From Rhodospirillales bacterium (lineage in GTDB: Bacteria > Pseudomonadota > Alphaproteobacteria > Rhodospirillales > JAPHRK01): a stretch of DNA of 58,793 nt. The translations under genes were made by a program, and so were the position numbers. Below the pieces are notes generated by a model. That model saw nothing but the letters and a program-made list of their open reading frames with translations. It did no database searches and was not told where the DNA came from. The DNA is taken from assembly GCA_026196105.1 (NCBI GenBank), contig JAPHRK010000032.1:1-58793 (forward strand). Direction: 5' to 3'. Below, in pieces: positions 27,565-35,257 of this stretch (its first letter is position 1; every line of letters begins with the position of its first letter).

Positions 27565-28095
27565 GTGAAATTTTTAAAACTCCTGTTGATTCCTATGATG
27601 GGATTAACCTTAGTTGGTTGCGCCTATCAGGATATTGTTCAATCACCTGATCATAAGCTCTTTATGAACCGGACAGTTGCTCCTGAAGGGTCTGCAAAAG
27701 CAGTCGCTGCTGCTGACTGGACAAAAGCTGAAAAAGTGACCATCACATTAGATAAATATGGCTTTAAACCCATGTTTGTTGAGTTGAATGTCGGGCAGCC
27801 TTACATTTTCGTTTTTGAAAATGCTGACAAAGCTCAGCGCTCAGTAGCAGGTGATGAATTCTTTGATACTCTGGCCCTCAAATCTCTATCAGGTAACGAA
27901 TTAGTTGCTCCAAATGCCAGAATACAAAATATTGACCTTGAGGATATGACGACCCGTGAACTCAGAGCCATTCCCCTTGAAAAAGGGCGCTTTGAAATTG
28001 CCGACGGTGGCAAAGGTTTCACAGCTTGGGGTTGGCACCTAAATCCTTTCAAATATATTCTCGGATATCCATCAGGGTTTATGATCGTTCAATAA
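27565..28095 (+). CDS. Lipoprotein with cupredoxin-like domain
   Basis: This 176-residue protein starts at GTG 27565 (GGGGAG eight bases upstream). It has a lipoprotein signal ending in LVGC at the lipobox, so it should be anchored to a membrane by an acylated cysteine. Residues about 50-175 show a cupredoxin-like pattern (YGFKPMFVELNVGQPYIFVF ... YPSGFMIV), but the usual His/Cys copper ligands are not evident. An intrinsic terminator follows at 28127. The function is unknown; an envelope structural or sensing role would fit. Confidence 0.75.
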   Translation: MKFLKLLLIPMMGLTLVGCAYQDIVQSPDHKLFMNRTVAPEGSAKAVAAADWTKAEKVTITLDKYGFKPMFVELNVGQPYIFVFENADKAQRSVAGDEFFDTLALKSLSGNELVAPNARIQNIDLEDMTTRELRAIPLEKGRFEIADGGKGFTAWGWHLNPFKYILGYPSGFMIVQ

Positions 28096-28126
28096 GAACA
28101 TCAATCCACCAGATCACTTAATATTC

Positions 28127-28164
28127 AGGGCAATCGTTTTAAAAATGGTTGCCCTTTAATTTTA
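28127..28164 (+). terminator. Intrinsic terminator after the lipoprotein gene
   Basis: AGGGCAATC (28127-28135) pairs with GGTTGCCCT (28147-28155) over an A/T-rich loop. A T-rich tail (TTAATTTTAT) follows. Confidence 0.75.
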
Positions 28165-28222
28165 TCTGCTTCCCTTCATTTATATGCTTGCACCAAACGG
28201 GCCGCTTTGCTTTATTGCGCTC

Positions 28223-28319
28223 CGAGAGGCTGGTGGTGGACAAACTCCTCGCCAACCCGGTCAGATCCGGAAGGAAGCAGCCGTAACGAGATTTGTTTGG
28301 GTCGTTGTCAGTCTCTCAC
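28223..28319 (+). ncRNA. ffs: Signal recognition particle RNA (4.5S, small type)
   Basis: The conserved SRP apical loop is unmistakable: GGTCAGATCCGGAAGGAAGC at 28259-28278, with asymmetrical loop AGCAGCC after it. The 5' strand GAGAGGCTG (from 28225) pairs with CAGTCTCTC near 28310-28318, closing a rod of about 97 nt. It binds Ffh and guides ribosomes making membrane proteins to FtsY. Its place directly before dnaX-ybaB-recR is typical of alphaproteobacteria. The ends are estimated to within a few bases. Confidence 0.92.
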
Positions 28320-28325
28320 TTTTAT

Positions 28326-28392
28326 GCGTTCAAACGCCACTAAAGGCTTACGCCAAACGATTGGCGGACCGCAGTCGCGGTCTTGAGGGCGC
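28326..28392 (+). repeat. Dispersed double-hairpin repeat, copy 1
   Basis: GCGTTCAAACGCC leads into hairpin one CGCCAAACGATTGGCG (28351-28366). Hairpin two, GACCGCAGTCGCGGTC (28367-28382), directly abuts it. Two further copies lie at 32966 and 45338. This one sits between the SRP RNA gene and dnaX. Confidence 0.85.
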
Positions 28393-28483
28393 TTACTGAA
28401 ATAGTGTTTTCCCCAATAATTTACTTTTTTAGTTCAGGCGCTCCTTTCCCCCAAGGCATTGCCGGGTTATTCTTATGACTATC

Positions 28484-30280
28484 ATGAGCGATCAAGAAAA
28501 CGCACAAGCTGAATATCGGGTTCTGGCCCGGAAGTACCGCCCAACGACTTTTGAGGAACTCATTGGTCAGGAAGCCATGGTGCGTACCCTTACCAATGCT
28601 ATTGATTCTGGTCGTTTGGCTCATGCTTTTGTCATGACCGGGGTGCGCGGGATTGGTAAAACAACCACTGCACGGCTGATTGCGCGTGCGCTCAATTGCA
28701 TCGGAGCTGATGGGCAAGGCGGCGCAACCATTTCCCCTTGTGGCGTTTGTGAGCACTGCAAAGCCATTGCGGAAGATCGTCATGTGGACATCATGGAACT
28801 TGATGCCGCCAGCCGGACTGGGGTTGATGATATTCGGGAAATCATCGAAGGGGTCCGCTATCGACCAACTTCAGCGCGCTATAAAATATATATCATCGAT
28901 GAAGTGCACATGTTGTCTCGTAATGCTTTCAATGCGTTGCTTAAGACTCTTGAAGAGCCACCCGAGCATGTGAAATTTATCTTTGCCACCACTGAAATTC
29001 GCAAAATCCCTATTACGGTACTGTCTCGATGCCAGCGCTTTGATCTGCGCCGGGTTGAGCAAAAAGACCTGATCACTCACTTCGCCGCCATTGCTGAAAA
29101 AGAAAATGCCAAAGTAACTGACGGCGCCCTGGCCATGATATCTCGTGCCGCCGATGGTTCTGTGCGCGATGGTCTTAGTTTACTAGATCAAGCCATTGCC
29201 CATTGCGCCAGCGAAGTGAATGACGAACAAGTACGCGATATGCTGGGCCTTGCAGACCGAGCCCAAACCTTTGATCTTTTAGATAAAGTGTTTAAAGGGG
29301 AAATTGCAGACGCCCTTGATCAGCTGAACGACCAATATAATGCCGGAGCCGATCCGCTAGTCGCCCTGCAAGATATGCTGGAACTCACCCATTGGCTCAC
29401 CCGCCTCAAGGTGTCACCCAAAGCCGCTAATGGAACAGAAGTACCTGAAACTGAACGGGTTCGGGGCATGGAAATGGCTGAAAAACTCCCCATTGCCGCT
29501 CTTACGCGCACTTGGCAAATGTTGCTCAAAGGTATCCAGGAAACCACCCAGGCACCCTCTCCTTTGCAGGCGGCGGAAATGATTTTAGTACGTCTTGCTT
29601 ATGCTGCCGACCTCCCTACGCCAGGGGATGCAGTGAAAATGATCCAGCAAGGGAGCTCCACTCCTCAAACTTCAAACCCTCCGGGTTCTTCTTCAGGGGG
29701 GCACCCTGGTGGCGGTGGTACAACGGCTGTTGCAACACAAGCAGCTCCTATGACGTCACCAGATCACAGCCAACCTCAAGCTATGTTGTCTTCCGCTCCT
29801 CAGCAAGAAACAGCCCCGCATGTTCAGGTCATCCGCCCTGACCCTCAGCGCTATGAAGACGTGGTTTCTTTAACCAATGCACATAATGAACGTATTTTGC
29901 ATGCCAATTTGGTTAGTAACGTTCATCTGGTGTCTTTTGAGCCTGGAAAAATTGAGTTTAACCCTACAGAACATGCCCCAGAAGACTTAGCGGCTCAGTT
30001 AGCCCGGTTTTTAAACACTCATACGGACCGACCTTGGACGGTAACCAAATCCCGTTCTGCTGGTGAAGCAACCCTGCACCAAAAGGCCGATGCACAAAAA
30101 GCTCAGGATAGGGCAGAAGTAGCAGTCACACCTTTGGTTATGGCAATTACAGAAATTTTCCCAGGGGCCACCATTGGTGATATACGCGATCTTGGCCCCA
30201 AAGCGGCTGAAATTCTCGACAACCCTGATGAAGACCCCGAAAACGACCTTAACGACGATCTTGGAGACAACCCCCTATGA
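28484..30280 (+). CDS. dnaX: DNA polymerase III subunits gamma/tau
   Basis: This clamp-loader ATPase organises the replicative polymerase. The 598-residue protein starts YRVLARKYRPTTFEELIGQE and has Walker A GVRGIGKTTTARL, a zinc module (C...CGVCEHC), Walker B IIDEVHML and the sensor SRC motif (SRCQRFDL). The C-terminal third carries a Pro/Ser/Gly-rich linker (about 385-460) and a tau-like domain. ATG 28484 is preferred over the in-frame ATG three codons earlier. Its end overlaps the ybaB start by four bases. Confidence 0.95.
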   Translation: MSDQENAQAEYRVLARKYRPTTFEELIGQEAMVRTLTNAIDSGRLAHAFVMTGVRGIGKTTTARLIARALNCIGADGQGGATISPCGVCEHCKAIAEDRHVDIMELDAASRTGVDDIREIIEGVRYRPTSARYKIYIIDEVHMLSRNAFNALLKTLEEPPEHVKFIFATTEIRKIPITVLSRCQRFDLRRVEQKDLITHFAAIAEKENAKVTDGALAMISRAADGSVRDGLSLLDQAIAHCASEVNDEQVRDMLGLADRAQTFDLLDKVFKGEIADALDQLNDQYNAGADPLVALQDMLELTHWLTRLKVSPKAANGTEVPETERVRGMEMAEKLPIAALTRTWQMLLKGIQETTQAPSPLQAAEMILVRLAYAADLPTPGDAVKMIQQGSSTPQTSNPPGSSSGGHPGGGGTTAVATQAAPMTSPDHSQPQAMLSSAPQQETAPHVQVIRPDPQRYEDVVSLTNAHNERILHANLVSNVHLVSFEPGKIEFNPTEHAPEDLAAQLARFLNTHTDRPWTVTKSRSAGEATLHQKADAQKAQDRAEVAVTPLVMAITEIFPGATIGDIRDLGPKAAEILDNPDEDPENDLNDDLGDNPL

Positions 30281-30600
30281 AGAACCTCGGCAGTATGATG
30301 AAGCAAGCGCAAAAAATGCAGGAGAACATGCAGAAAATGCAGGCTGAGCTTGAGAATATGGAGGTGGATGGTTCCGCCGGAGGAGGTATGGTCAAAGTTA
30401 CTCTCACAGGTAAAGGCCGGGCAACAAACATCAAAATTGACCCCAGCATGATTGGCCCTGACGACGTTGAAATGCTGGAAGACCTTCTTGTGGCTGCCAT
30501 TAATGACGCCAAAGACAAAGCCGAAGTGATGGTCAAAGAGAAAATGAGTGAAATGACCGGTGGTTTGCAGCTTCCCCCTGGAATGGAACTGCCCTTTTAA
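30277..30600 (+). CDS. YbaB/EbfC family nucleoid-associated protein
   Basis: This 107-residue protein has the YbaB signature: an N-terminal Met/Gln-rich helix (MKQAQKMQENMQKMQAELEN), then a GxGxVKVTLTGKGRATNIKIDP sheet and the DVEMLEDLLVAAINDAKDKA helix. Dimers bind DNA with little sequence preference. It overlaps dnaX by an ATGA and precedes recR by 18 bases, the standard dnaX-ybaB-recR operon. Confidence 0.96.
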   Translation: MKNLGSMMKQAQKMQENMQKMQAELENMEVDGSAGGGMVKVTLTGKGRATNIKIDPSMIGPDDVEMLEDLLVAAINDAKDKAEVMVKEKMSEMTGGLQLPPGMELPF

Positions 30601-30618
30601 AGGGGCTTCAAGCCCTAG

Positions 30619-31212
30619 ATGAATAACGATCTCGACAACTTGATCAATCTTCTCTCCAAGCTCCCTGGCTTAGGGCCACGCTCGGCTAAACGGGCGGTAC
30701 TGCACCTGATAAAACGTCGGGAAGGCTTGATGCTCCCCTTAGCTGCTGCCATGGATGCTGCGGCTGAAAATATTAAAACCTGCTCCACCTGCGGCAATGT
30801 AGATGTGCAAGACCCTTGTACTATTTGCATTGACCCACGCCGCGATAATACCACCCTGTGTGTGGTTGAAGATGTTGCTGATTTATGGGCCATGGAGCGG
30901 ACTAAGGCTTTTAAAGGCCGATATCATGTCCTAGGTGGCGTTCTTTCTGCCCTTGATGGCATTGGGCCTGAAGACCTTAACATTCCCAAGCTTGTGAACA
31001 GAGCTACCAACAGCCCCATAACTGAAGTTATCCTCGCCACCGGAGCCACAGTCGATGGGCAAACCACCGCTCATTATATCACCGATCGTCTTGAAGACAG
31101 TGAAATTACCATTTCTGGCCTTGCCCAAGGTATCCCTGTCGGGGGCGAACTTGATTACTTAGACGACGGCACCATTAGTGCCGCTCTCAAAAAACGACGG
31201 CAAATAGAATAG
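30619..31212 (+). CDS. recR: Recombination mediator protein RecR
   Basis: RecR works with RecF/RecO to load RecA at gaps. The 197-residue length is normal. Visible are the helix-hairpin-helix [19 protein letters not shown], a four-cysteine zinc finger ([16 protein letters not shown]), the Toprim domain ([14 protein letters not shown]), and the Walker-B-like C-terminus [20 protein letters not shown]. It is the third gene of the dnaX operon. Confidence 0.96.
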   Translation: MNNDLDNLINLLSKLPGLGPRSAKRAVLHLIKRREGLMLPLAAAMDAAAENIKTCSTCGNVDVQDPCTICIDPRRDNTTLCVVEDVADLWAMERTKAFKGRYHVLGGVLSALDGIGPEDLNIPKLVNRATNSPITEVILATGATVDGQTTAHYITDRLEDSEITISGLAQGIPVGGELDYLDDGTISAALKKRRQIE

Positions 31213-31326
31213 GTTTATGATGATTTAATCATATTGCACTGCACAATTTCTTGCTTTGTTGGTTTTTTCCTATATGAACACCGCTTACCTTTTATAAAAT
31301 CCTCCCAAAAATGGATATACATACTC

Positions 31327-32937
31327 GTGATCAAGCCAACGCTTGCAGCTTTTGCTGCTCGGCTTTCTTCTGTTGATTTGAAGAATTCTAATCTCACTAC
31401 ATTTACCCCTGAGCGCATTAAGATCGAAATTCTTTCCGGTCTGACGGTTGCCTTGGCCTTGGTGCCTGAAGCTGTTGCTTTCTCCTTTGTTGCCGGGGTC
31501 CATCCTTTGGTGGGGCTTTATGCCGCTTTTATTGTCGGCTTGATTACAGCTTTGATCGGGGGTCGCCCAGGAATGATCTCTGGCGCAACTGGCGCTTTGG
31601 CCGTGGTTATGGTCGCCTTGGTCGCCAGCCATGGCATTGAGTATCTTTTTGCCACCGTCGTCTTAATGGGTGTTATGCAAATTTTGGCAGGCTTTTTCCA
31701 TCTCGGAAAATTTATTCGCCTCGTTCCTCATTCAGTGATGCTTGGTTTTGTGAACGGTTTGGCGATTGTCATTTTCCTGGCCCAGTTGACACAGTTTCAG
31801 GTCCCTGGGCCGGATGGCGTAAAGGTTTGGATGTCCGGTTGGCCCTTAGCCGACATGTTGGGTTTGGTCGTATTGACCATGGTGGTGATTTGGATCATGC
31901 CCAAGATCACCAAAGCGATTCCCGCCCCTCTCGCCGGAATTGGTGTGGTTGCGGCTATTGTCATTGTCTTTGGCATTGATGTGCCACGCGTCGGTGATCT
32001 CGCTTCCATCAAGGGCGGACTTCCCTTGTTTCATATTCCCGATCTTCCGATAAACCTGGAAACCCTGAAAATTATTTTCCCTTATGCTTTGATCCTTGCC
32101 GCTATTGGCCTGATTGAAAGCTTGCTGACCCTTAACCTTGTTGGCGAAATGACCGGAAAACGCAGCGGGGCTTCTCAAGAGTGCGTTGCCCAAGGGATTG
32201 CCAACACGGTGACAGGATTTTTCGGGGGCATGGGCGGTTGTGCCATGATTGGTCAATCGATGATTAATATTAAATCTGGGGGTCGAACCCGACTTTCCGG
32301 TATTTCCGCTGCTTTGTTCTTGTTGGCCTTCATCTTAGTGGCTTCCAGTATGATAGAACAAATTCCTCTGGCGGCTTTGGTCGGGGTGATGTTCATGGTA
32401 GTGATCGGAACCTTCGCTTGGCAAAGCCTGACTTTTTTACGCCGCATTCCCTTAACTGACGCCCTTGTCATGCTCTTGGTCACTATCGTAACGGTTATGA
32501 GCGATCTCGCCATTGCCGTTGTGGTTGGTGTAATCGTATCCGCTCTGGCTTTTGCTTGGAAAAACGCCACCCATATTCATGCTTCCGTCCATGTTATTGA
32601 TGCCGATACAATGGTTTATCAAATTGAAGGCCCCCTGTTTTTTGGTTCCATTGATGGCTTTTCCAATCTGTTCAGCCCTCATAGTGATCCTGATCTGGTA
32701 ATTGTTGATTTTATGAACAGTCAGGTTGTTGACCAATCTGCTCTTCAGGCAATTGAAGCCCTAGCCTCAAAATACGAACACCATGGTAAAAATCTCCAAC
32801 TGCGTCACTTATCCCATGACTGCCATAAGCTCCTTAATCGGGCCGGTCAGCTTATCGTCGACTCCGATGATGATCCCAGCTATGGCATAGCCGTAGACTA
32901 TTCCATCAAAACCGGCATGTTCGGTGGTGGGCATTAG
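31327..32937 (+). CDS. SulP family anion transporter with STAS domain
   Basis: This protein has about 536 residues: ten to twelve membrane segments (the family opening reads LSGLTVALALVPEAVAFSFV, then SGATGALAVVMVAL) and a C-terminal cytoplasmic STAS domain (from about 420, EGPLFFGSIDGF ... VIVDFMNSQVVDQSALQAIE). SulP proteins carry sulfate, bicarbonate or dicarboxylates; the ion here is not defined. The start is uncertain: GTG 31327 gives a normal N-terminus, while TTG 31234 would add 31 unusual residues. Neither has a clear ribosome site. Confidence 0.88.
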   Translation: MIKPTLAAFAARLSSVDLKNSNLTTFTPERIKIEILSGLTVALALVPEAVAFSFVAGVHPLVGLYAAFIVGLITALIGGRPGMISGATGALAVVMVALVASHGIEYLFATVVLMGVMQILAGFFHLGKFIRLVPHSVMLGFVNGLAIVIFLAQLTQFQVPGPDGVKVWMSGWPLADMLGLVVLTMVVIWIMPKITKAIPAPLAGIGVVAAIVIVFGIDVPRVGDLASIKGGLPLFHIPDLPINLETLKIIFPYALILAAIGLIESLLTLNLVGEMTGKRSGASQECVAQGIANTVTGFFGGMGGCAMIGQSMINIKSGGRTRLSGISAALFLLAFILVASSMIEQIPLAALVGVMFMVVIGTFAWQSLTFLRRIPLTDALVMLLVTIVTVMSDLAIAVVVGVIVSALAFAWKNATHIHASVHVIDADTMVYQIEGPLFFGSIDGFSNLFSPHSDPDLVIVDFMNSQVVDQSALQAIEALASKYEHHGKNLQLRHLSHDCHKLLNRAGQLIVDSDDDPSYGIAVDYSIKTGMFGGGH

Positions 32938-32944
32938 TTTTATA

Positions 32945-32965
32945 GAATTGATCTTTGATCAATTC
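32945..32965. terminator. Perfect 9-bp inverted repeat after SulP, possible terminator
   Basis: GAATTGATC, loop TTT, GATCAATTC. It lies eight bases after the SulP stop, but no T tract follows, so termination is only a possibility. Confidence 0.45.
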
Positions 32966-33021
32966 GCGCTCAAACGCCGCACATGCTCACGCCAAACGTT
33001 TGGCGGGCCACAGTCGTGGCC
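32966..33021 (+). repeat. Dispersed double-hairpin repeat, copy 2
   Basis: GCGCTCAAACGCC leads to CGCCAAACGTTTGGCG (32990-33005), here a full 16-bp palindrome. It is followed directly by GGCCACAGTCGTGGCC (33006-33021). Compared with copy 1 the second stem has paired changes on both strands while the AGTC loop is kept. Confidence 0.85.
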
Positions 33022-33063
33022 TTGTTAACTGCGTTAGACCGAGATTCTGCATCGACTCGTTGC

Positions 33064-33174
33064 TTAAAACGTAAAGTTATAGTCGGTTTTACGATTCATG
33101 CTCCAGAGGGTTACACAAGCACCTAGATAACCAATTAAATTGATCCAAGAAACGGTTTCCATGAACATAACCAT
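33064..33174 (-). pseudogene. Possible 5' remnant of a membrane-protein gene
   Basis: A 36-residue frame (MVMFMETVSWINLIGYLGAC then VTLWSMNRKTDYNFTF) ends in TAA. WINLIGYLGACVTLWSM looks like a first membrane helix of a multi-pass protein, but nothing follows. It may be a decayed gene, a real micro-protein, or chance. Confidence 0.3.
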
Positions 33175-33302
33175 GGCCTTCTACGCTTGGTAACGAATGT
33201 TTTTAATTGTGATTATTTATTCAAAATTTTATCGCAGATTTTGAAAATTAAGAATGGCTTAACTTTTGCATTGATTCCGGTGAACAATAAATTTGGGAGT
33301 TA

Positions 33303-33848
33303 ATGATGGACGTTGAGACAATTTCTGGTGCACTGATTGGCCCGCAAAATTTGGATAATTCCAAAACAGCCTCAGAAACAGAAAATCCTTTTAAGGATTA
33401 CCTCCAGGTTATCACCGAAAGTAAGTCTGCTCAAAACAAAGATCCAAATATGCAGCAAGAAAAAGATAAAGAAGAACTCACTGATTTTGAGTATTTGAAG
33501 AAGTATGGTTTTACGGAATATGCAGAAAAAGTGCGAGAAGAGAAGATAGCCGAAATTCGTGAAAAACTCTTAAAAGCCATGGGGTTAACGGAAGAGTCTT
33601 TAACTGAGTTACCTGCCAGTCAAAGGGCACAAATTGAGAGCCGTATCGCTGAAGAAATTGAACGACGCATGGCGGCAAATTCAGAAGTGAACCAGGATAA
33701 AAGTGCGCTTAACGAAACCCTCGGGGAGTTGCCAACCGTCTTGTCTTCGCGCCCCGGAATCGGCAATGGCGTCGCCCTGATGCAGGCAATTGAACAACAA
33801 GAAATTGCTGAAACTGAATTAATCACCGGAGGAAAAGAGGAAAAATAA
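33303..33848 (+). CDS. Conserved protein of unknown function, charged and helical
   Basis: This protein has 181 residues, or 180 from the second ATG. I do not recognise a named domain. The central part (about 55-120) is a highly charged helix with the memorable core LKKYGFTEYAEKVREEKIAE followed by KLLKAMGLTEESL and an Ala/Glu-rich coil. Both ends look disordered. There is no signal peptide or membrane segment. The central motif appears in hypothetical proteins of Rhodospirillales as I recall them, which suggests a lineage-specific gene rather than a spurious frame. A GGGAG ribosome site precedes it. Confidence 0.75.
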   Translation: MMDVETISGALIGPQNLDNSKTASETENPFKDYLQVITESKSAQNKDPNMQQEKDKEELTDFEYLKKYGFTEYAEKVREEKIAEIREKLLKAMGLTEESLTELPASQRAQIESRIAEEIERRMAANSEVNQDKSALNETLGELPTVLSSRPGIGNGVALMQAIEQQEIAETELITGGKEEK

Positions 33849-33861
33849 GCCCGGCAGTATT

Positions 33862-33895
33862 TGCCTTAGCTAGGACAATTTATACCTAGTTAAGG
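33862..33895. terminator. Bidirectional hairpin between convergent genes
   Basis: GCCTTAGCTAGG (33862-33873) pairs with CCTAGTTAAGGC (33884-33895), a 12-pair stem with one G-U and a ten-base loop. It lies between the convergent unknown gene and rmuC. There is no long T tract. Confidence 0.6.
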
Positions 33896-33898
33896 CCC

Positions 33899-35104
33899 CT
33901 AAACCACATCCAATTGAGGTTTAGGTGGCTCGAGTTCTTCAGCCGGGCTCTCTTCTCCGAGTTCCACATTCCTGATTTTCTCACCCCGACTAATCACTTT
34001 CTTGGTGGAAGTACGGATTTGGTCAACATCCCTTGTAGTTTGATCAAAATGTTTTTGCAGGTTTTCCACCCGCTGGTCTAGCCGACCCACATCATCCATC
34101 ATGGTAGCAACTTCTTTTTGGATAAGCCCAGCTTGCTCGCGCATTTGGGCATCTTTAAGAACCGCTCGAATGGTATTAAGAGTCGCCATCATGGTGGTCG
34201 GTGACACAATCCATACTCGGCGCTTAAAGGATTCTTCTACCACATTACGGAAATTAGCGTGCAGTTCGGCATAAACCGCCTCACTTGGTAAAAACATCAA
34301 GGCTGATTCAGCGGTTTCACCCGTGATGATGTAACGCTCAGCAATATCTTTGACATGTTTAAGGATATCAGCAGAAAAAGCCCGACCAGCTTGAACCTTC
34401 GCAATATCATCTTGGGCTTCCACCAATACCTGATAACTCTCTAAAGGAAATTTTGAATCCACCACAATCGGTCCGGGGGGATTTGGTAAAATCAACAAGC
34501 AGTCAGCCCGTTTGCCATTAGACAAAGTTACCTGGAAATCATAGGCCGACGGGGGAAGGGAATTTTTAACCAGATCATTGAGCTGAATTTCCCCAAAAGC
34601 CCCCCGAGCCTGTTTGTTAGAGAGAATATCCTGCAAGCCCAGAACTTTGCTGGAAAGCTCAGTTAAATTCTTTTGCGCCGTATCAATCACCGCTAAGCGC
34701 TCATGAAGAGCCGACATGGTTTCACTGTTTTTATGGGCCTGTTGATTGAGGTTTTCCCCAAGTCGTTGTGAAAGATGGCTCAAGCGCTCTTCTAATGTTT
34801 TTGAGATCGCTCGTTCCTGCGCCTGAACCCGTTCGGCGGCATGGTGCTGAGCCATAGCTTGGTTATCACTGAGAGTTTTAAGCCGCCCAGCCAGTTCATT
34901 TTGTGAAGTAGCAAACTCATTTTGCGACGCCGCTAAAGCGCGGGTGATTTCAGCCAATCCACGAGTGTTTTCTGAAGCCTCCGCCCGGCCCTTTTCACCC
35001 CGACGATAAATTGCCACCATGAGTATAAAAGCCCCAACACCCAGAACTAACGCCCCAAAAGCCAGCGGATTAGAATTAATTATGTTTACTATCTGTTCTT
35101 GCAT
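33899..35104 (-). CDS. rmuC: DNA recombination protein RmuC
   Basis: This 401-residue protein starts at ATG 35104 (a GTG five codons upstream is possible). It has an N-terminal membrane helix (PLAFGALVLGVGAFILMVAI), a long coiled coil (about 40-170), and the RmuC nuclease-like domain with GAFGEIQLNDLVKNSLPPSA and VDSKFPLESYQ; the latter contains the D-x-K core. RmuC limits inversions at short repeats. In relatives it often follows recR or precedes def; here it is on the opposite strand. Confidence 0.93.
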   Translation of the reverse strand: MQEQIVNIINSNPLAFGALVLGVGAFILMVAIYRRGEKGRAEASENTRGLAEITRALAASQNEFATSQNELAGRLKTLSDNQAMAQHHAAERVQAQERAISKTLEERLSHLSQRLGENLNQQAHKNSETMSALHERLAVIDTAQKNLTELSSKVLGLQDILSNKQARGAFGEIQLNDLVKNSLPPSAYDFQVTLSNGKRADCLLILPNPPGPIVVDSKFPLESYQVLVEAQDDIAKVQAGRAFSADILKHVKDIAERYIITGETAESALMFLPSEAVYAELHANFRNVVEESFKRRVWIVSPTTMMATLNTIRAVLKDAQMREQAGLIQKEVATMMDDVGRLDQRVENLQKHFDQTTRDVDQIRTSTKKVISRGEKIRNVELGEESPAEELEPPKPQLDVV

Positions 35105-35257
35105 AAACCTACTTTGCACGAGGACGTTTCAGAACTCAAGAGACAATTATGGTTCTTGAGCTGTTTGATTAATACTTTGGCCTTAATTTTCAATTGCCTT
35201 GCTACTGCCCTATTTTTTGAACAAATTAACCTTAAGAATAAGATAGAGGAGAGTTTT

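Larger units (their letters stand above)
32938..33302. other. 365-bp gene-poor interval with two repeat structures and a gene remnant
   Basis: The interval contains, in order, a perfect 9-bp inverted repeat (32945-32965), double-hairpin repeat copy 2 (32966-33021), a 36-codon minus-strand reading frame that looks like the start of a membrane protein (33064-33174), and AT-rich sequence that probably holds the promoter of the next gene. Confidence 0.6.
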
